Assembly (NCBI GenBank): GCA_012295275.1
Contig: CM022670.1
Coordinates: 16,426,698 to 16,490,697, forward strand
Source of the DNA: Chrysomallon squamiferum
Taxonomy: Eukaryota > Mollusca > Gastropoda > Neomphalida > Peltospiridae
Length of the DNA: 64,000 nt
Direction of reading: 5' to 3'
In this document: piece after piece, positions 61,201 to 64,000 of the stretch
How positions within the stretch are numbered: position 1 is the first letter of the stretch
Layout of the letters: every line of letters begins with the position of its first letter
The notes under the pieces: model-generated
Databases searched by the model: none
Told to the model about the DNA's origin: nothing
Seen by the model: only the letters and a program-made list of their open reading frames with translations
Position numbers and translations under genes: made by a program

Positions 61201-63873
61201 ATACTGATTTATGAATTATACTGACATTTCATTTCAATGCAAATTAAAGGAACTAATTTTCATGAAGTGTTCATATCCAGATTACTTTCTAGCATATGTT
61301 ATTCACTTGTATGATGCAAGAAATCAACCACTTATGACTGATTGTAACAAAGTTCCTAAATATCATTCAGTCAATTTTCTATTGGAATGAAAATTTTAGA
61401 ACTGAAAAACAGCATTTTCAATTTTTGTGATGCTCTAAATACAATGCTTTAGTGATCAATAAAAATCTTCTATGGACACTTCACAATATTTAAATGCAAA
61501 TTTAAAAAAAAGGTATGTAAAAATATATTTGAAATAATATAACAACAATTTAAATATTATTTTTAATTACTGAATGACCATATTCAGGTAGTTTTAAAGA
61601 CCTATCAAGCATTAAACAGTATAAACAAAATAAAAGGAATAAAATATTTCAGTGCACTATTAAATTAATAAACATATTTATAAACTGACACATGTTGTTA
61701 TATTTTAATATGAACAAATGTTATTACAAAAAACAGCTTGTAAGTAAATGAATAAAACAACATGCAAATTAATAAAATTTAAAAAAAAGACAAGAAAAAT
61801 GTGGAAGTTAAAATAAGACAAGAAGCAAGTGTTCTAAGCAACTACAAGCTAGAGTAAAAAAAAAACAACAAAAAACAACTATAAAATACAGTAGCAATAC
61901 TTTGTTTTGTTTTGATCAAACAAATATTAGTTTGTTTTTCTTTCTTTTTTTAAACTAGTATCATAATTACAAATACAGAACACTGTTAATAAATATGGAA
62001 AGGCATGCCGCACAAAGTGATTTGAAGCGAAAGATTTCTCATTCATACCATACTCTAGCCTGCTCTTTGGGTGTGGTCCACTAAAAGCTAGAAATTTGTT
62101 GGGAACAATCCAGTTGAGATCTCCATTCTCTACTCGCTGCAGGACCAAACAGAATACATGAAAAATTAGTAACAATGATACGAAACATATTATACAGAGA
62201 TATCTTTGGCCAACCAAGTTAAATTGCAAATTTGTTTTATATCTTGGAAGCATAGTAGTAGATTCAAGTTTATGTTTAGTGACACAATAATGACATTCTG
62301 GAGAGATTTGCTTGAGCGATATTAAGTGGAAATGTGTTACTATTATTTTCTTTTTGTAATCACATGGGTGTCTTTGTTAATTGGTGAATATTTATTATTT
62401 ATTAATTTCATTTATTTTAATGTTTTTTTGACTGAAAAGCTGATGATCTGGATCCCCTAAAAGAGAAATAATTCCTGATACTTTATGGTGAATAATAGTT
62501 TTAAAAACAAAATGTGGAGAGACATTTATCAACCATTTACTACAAAAGTATCCTCCTACAGCTCCATATTAAGGCATTTATTTCTGAAACTGAAAACTTA
62601 GACTGTATGAAACTGAAGTGGATTTCCTGGGAATAAATTACTTATATGCCATCATTTAATAAATGACCAATAAATTTCTGTTAATTAAATTTTTAACTTA
62701 TGTGAGCAGGAACTTAATTATTAAACAAAATGTTAAAAAGGAAATAATGGCATGAATGTGTATTCCAAAAATAAAAACTAATTTTATACAGTGTCCATTT
62801 GGTTGCAACTAGAGAAAACATGCACCTGCAGCATAATTAGAGCTGACTGCTTGAGCACCAATTAATCTGCTTGTGTAGAAAACATAAGAACTTTAGCCAT
62901 GCAAAATACCCTTGTTGTTTTGTGAAGCTCATGCCAGAAATGTTCTACTACTGAATTTAAGATAACTTCTTACAGAAAATTATTTATTTATATTTAAGAA
63001 ACAGTTATATCATAAATTTGATCAAGAGTGTTTTTTACACTAACAGTAACACTGTCATTTTTTATTTTTACTGAAATGTAATTCAAGTTTAAATTCATTC
63101 AGCTATCTTGATTAATGTCCTGTTTTTGAAACACAGAAATAACTAACTACTAAGAAACCCGAAAAAGATTTTAACTTTAATGAGGATTAAGAAAAGAAGA
63201 AAAAAAGAGAAAAACATCCCACCCCAAAAAGCAACTGATGTTAAAAACTGATAACAATAACATCAACAGAGCAATTTTAAAATATCAATTAAACAAAACA
63301 ATAATTCTTTTTAAAAAGTAAACATACTTGATACTGTACCAAATACGTAATTCTTTAAAAATGAAAAAAAAAAAAAAAAAAAAAGTAAAAATATTAATAA
63401 CAATAACCAATAGTAACAAAAATTAAGAGAAAAATGAGCAGTTGAAATTTAGATTGTTTGACTGATGGTAGACTGTGATAGACTGGCAGGAATTACTATG
63501 TGTAAGTGTGTTTTGACTGATTTCAGTGGAGACATTGTGTCTACTTTTCTTAAAATAATAAATATTTAAAAAGTGTGCAGGCTTCCTAAGATTCTGCAGT
63601 TTTTTAAAAACAAATCTAAATAAATTTTCTAACTTTCTCAATGATTTTAAACTGCTCAACAAAACAAATAAATAAATATTTCTGACAGGCATTTCACAAA
63701 ACAAAGACATGCATGCTGTTAGTATTAAAAATAAGAACACTGACTCTAACTTAGGAACTTATGTCTTATTATGTTTTCATACCATCAAAGTCTATCATTG
63801 ATTTTGGGCGAGGCCCACAGAAAGCTAACATTTTTCCTGGCAATATCCAATTCAAGTCACCATTTTCTACTTT
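53681..63873 (-). CDS. CDC14: CDC14-type dual-specificity phosphatase, 5' end outside window
   Basis: In transcript order, the visible exons are 63783-63873 or 62049-62136 (alternatives), 60738-60969, 60501-60639, 60110-60278, 59550-59661, 58955-59149, 55478-55619 and 53681-53704. The product matches the CDC14 B domain: [20 protein letters not shown], the signature HCKAGLGRTG (catalytic Cys and Arg of the C-x5-R loop, split by an intron), then [15 protein letters not shown] and TQGDKL. CDC14 removes phosphate from CDK-type Ser-Pro sites and acts in mitotic exit, centrosome and cilia functions and DNA repair. The A domain exons lie beyond 64000. All junctions are GT/AG and agree in phase once two single-base frame breaks (in exons 60738-60969 and 59550-59661) are allowed for. 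The carboxy tail beyond 59550 is basic and Ser/Thr-rich. Confidence 0.9.
53705..55477 (-). other. Last CDC14 intron
   Basis: AT-rich with a (CA)n tract (about 55178-55213) and A-tracts near 55367-55387. No additional exon was recognised. Confidence 0.5.
55478..55619 (-). CDS. CDC14: Probable CDC14 tail exon, not recognised from known paralogues
   Basis: A 142-nt open exon (acceptor ATCTCCCAG, donor GATGCC/GTAAGT) in matching phase with the exon at 58955. It encodes [20 protein letters not shown], then [20 protein letters not shown] and a short end. Its composition is clearly protein-like. I do not recognise this segment in familiar vertebrate CDC14 tails, so it may be lineage-specific. Confidence 0.6.
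55620..58954 (-). other. CDC14 intron
   Basis: About 3.3 kb without a recognised exon. It contains A-tracts near 55715-55735, 55762-55800 and 58560-58577, and ATT/AAT-rich stretches. Small frames here (for example 56623-56838 plus and 58820-58536 minus) lack splice support and domains. Confidence 0.6.
58955..59149 (-). CDS. CDC14: CDC14 carboxy-tail exon, basic and Ser/Thr-rich
   Basis: A 195-nt exon (acceptor TTTGTTTCAG, donor AAGAG/GTAAGA). It encodes [16 protein letters not shown], then [12 protein letters not shown], then [16 protein letters not shown]. It holds SP and TP sites and basic clusters, as expected of the regulated, disordered CDC14 tail. It enters with one base completing a codon and leaves in phase 2. 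Confidence 0.8.
59550..59661 (-). CDS. CDC14: CDC14 exon with TQGDKL motif; one-base deletion
   Basis: Starts after TATATTTCAG and encodes [20 protein letters not shown]. The family expects a basic segment after GDKL. One missing base at about 59593-59595 breaks it. Allowing for it, the frame continues with a K/R-rich segment ([12 protein letters not shown]) and ends in phase 2 at CTTGA/GTATGA, matching the next exon. Without it the splice phase does not agree. Confidence 0.75.
60110..60278 (-). CDS. CDC14: CDC14 exon after the catalytic core
   Basis: A 169-nt exon (acceptor CTTCCAG, donor GATAAT/GTAAGT). It encodes [20 protein letters not shown], then a [11 protein letters not shown] segment that corresponds to the family's SGVDD/SGLDD block, and ends in acidic CDDDN. 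The frame is intact and it ends in phase 0. Confidence 0.88.
60501..60639 (-). CDS. CDC14: CDC14 exon with phosphatase loop and [10 protein letters not shown] motif
   Basis: A 139-nt exon. It completes the signature loop (AGLGRTG, arginine included) and continues [19 protein letters not shown], then [18 protein letters not shown]. It ends in phase 2 at GAAGA/GTAAGC. Conservation is high and the frame is intact. Confidence 0.93.
60738..60969 (-). CDS. CDC14: CDC14 exon with catalytic His-Cys start; one-base insertion
   Basis: Encodes [19 protein letters not shown], then [19 protein letters not shown], then [12 protein letters not shown], then [10 protein letters not shown] through AVHCK. It is open except for one extra base in the run of four G on the plus strand (60812-60815; CCCC in the transcript). 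With three C the frame reads straight through V-P-S-D, as in the family. As given, it hits TAG at once. The exon starts after a long T-rich tract ending in CAG and ends in phase 1 at AAAG/GTACGA. Confidence 0.88.
62049..62136 (-). CDS. CDC14: CDC14 alternative exon, proximal copy (88 nt)
   Basis: Acceptor GGTCCTGCAG, donor TATG/GTATGA. It enters in phase 0 and leaves in phase 1, exactly as the distal copy does. It encodes [20 protein letters not shown] then PHPKSRLEY plus a split glycine. This is the closer match to the usual CDC14 sequence and length. Including both copies puts a TAG into this exon. Skipping both leads to a TGA about 24 codons into the next exon. Confidence 0.9.
62137..63782 (-). 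other. Intron between the two alternative CDC14 exons
   Basis: About 1.65 kb of AT-rich sequence with an A-tract at about 63363-63384. The frame at 63423-63740 is not credible coding. Any regulatory elements controlling the exon choice should lie here or in the 1.08-kb intron 60970-62048; no clear base-pairing pair was found by eye. Confidence 0.6.
63783..63873 (-). CDS. CDC14: CDC14 alternative exon, distal copy (91 nt)
   Basis: Acceptor TTTTGTTACAG, donor GATG/GTATGA. It enters in phase 0 and leaves in phase 1. It encodes [20 protein letters not shown] then [10 protein letters not shown] plus a split glycine. It shares about 19 of 30 residues with the proximal copy at 62049-62136, and is one codon longer near its end. 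The CGP/RPKS region replaces SGP/HPKS. In family terms this piece is the start of the catalytic B domain. Confidence 0.88.
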
Positions 63874-64000
63874 CTGTAACAAAATAAGTCCAATGGTATG
63901 AAAGACTGATGCTTTTACACCCCAGTTTAATGATGTTGAAAATACATTGCCAAATGCAGGGTTTTAAAATGCTAAATTCTTCTGCTGATCACTGAATATT

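Noticed and set aside
61927..62253. 108-codon frame taken as one exon
   Set aside because: Only the central 88 nt (62049-62136) match CDC14 and are bounded by splice sites; the flanks are intron.
62137..63782. Selector/docking RNA pairing controlling the CDC14 exon choice
   Set aside because: By eye no convincing complementary pair stood out in this AT-rich intron; a covariance search across species would be needed, so no claim is made.

Overview
The window looks like nuclear DNA from an invertebrate animal, most likely a lophotrochozoan and plausibly a mollusc. It is strongly AT-rich and crowded with microsatellites and minisatellites. Genes are sparse, with short exons bounded by ordinary GT/AG splice sites. 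The mollusc guess rests on overall character plus a transmembrane ZP-domain gene; no species marker is visible. Most long open frames are low-complexity or chance frames and are left out.

Layout. (1) 0-6.2 kb: the first coding exon (JmjN start) of a KDM4-type histone demethylase at 3031-3165, minus strand, with the rest of the gene beyond the left edge. Its likely promoter lies near 5.7-6.2 kb. (2) 6.7-10 kb: repeats, including the first copy of a dispersed element that recurs at 32.3 kb. (3) 10-18 kb: a compact membrane and surface gene cluster. Two divergently transcribed, intronless, paralogous single-pass membrane protein genes (10095-10928 minus; 17101-17835 plus) flank a two-exon ZP-domain transmembrane gene (13359-15078 minus). 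(4) 23.9-27.0 kb: a four-exon plus-strand gene for an unrecognised 188-residue protein with two hydrophobic segments. (5) 27-47 kb: accessory DNA with long microsatellites, three minisatellites (24, 39 and 36 bp units), and a few low-confidence exons, including a possible two-exon gene at 41105-46932. (6) 53.7-64 kb: the 3' two-thirds of a CDC14 dual-specificity phosphatase gene, minus strand, with the 5' exons beyond the right edge.

The most notable observation is in CDC14. The exon that opens the catalytic B domain is present twice, at 62049-62136 (88 nt) and 63783-63873 (91 nt). The copies have different but conserved sequences, good splice sites and identical phases. Neither length is a multiple of three, and using both copies or neither runs into an early stop, so they look like mutually exclusive alternative exons. 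The same gene carries two single-base frame breaks, one in a G4/C4 run, which look more like assembly errors than decay.

The genes do not form an obvious pathway: KDM4 (chromatin) and CDC14 (cell cycle and cilia) are housekeeping regulators at the two ends. The 10-18 kb cluster is the accessory part with potentially lineage-specific surface proteins.
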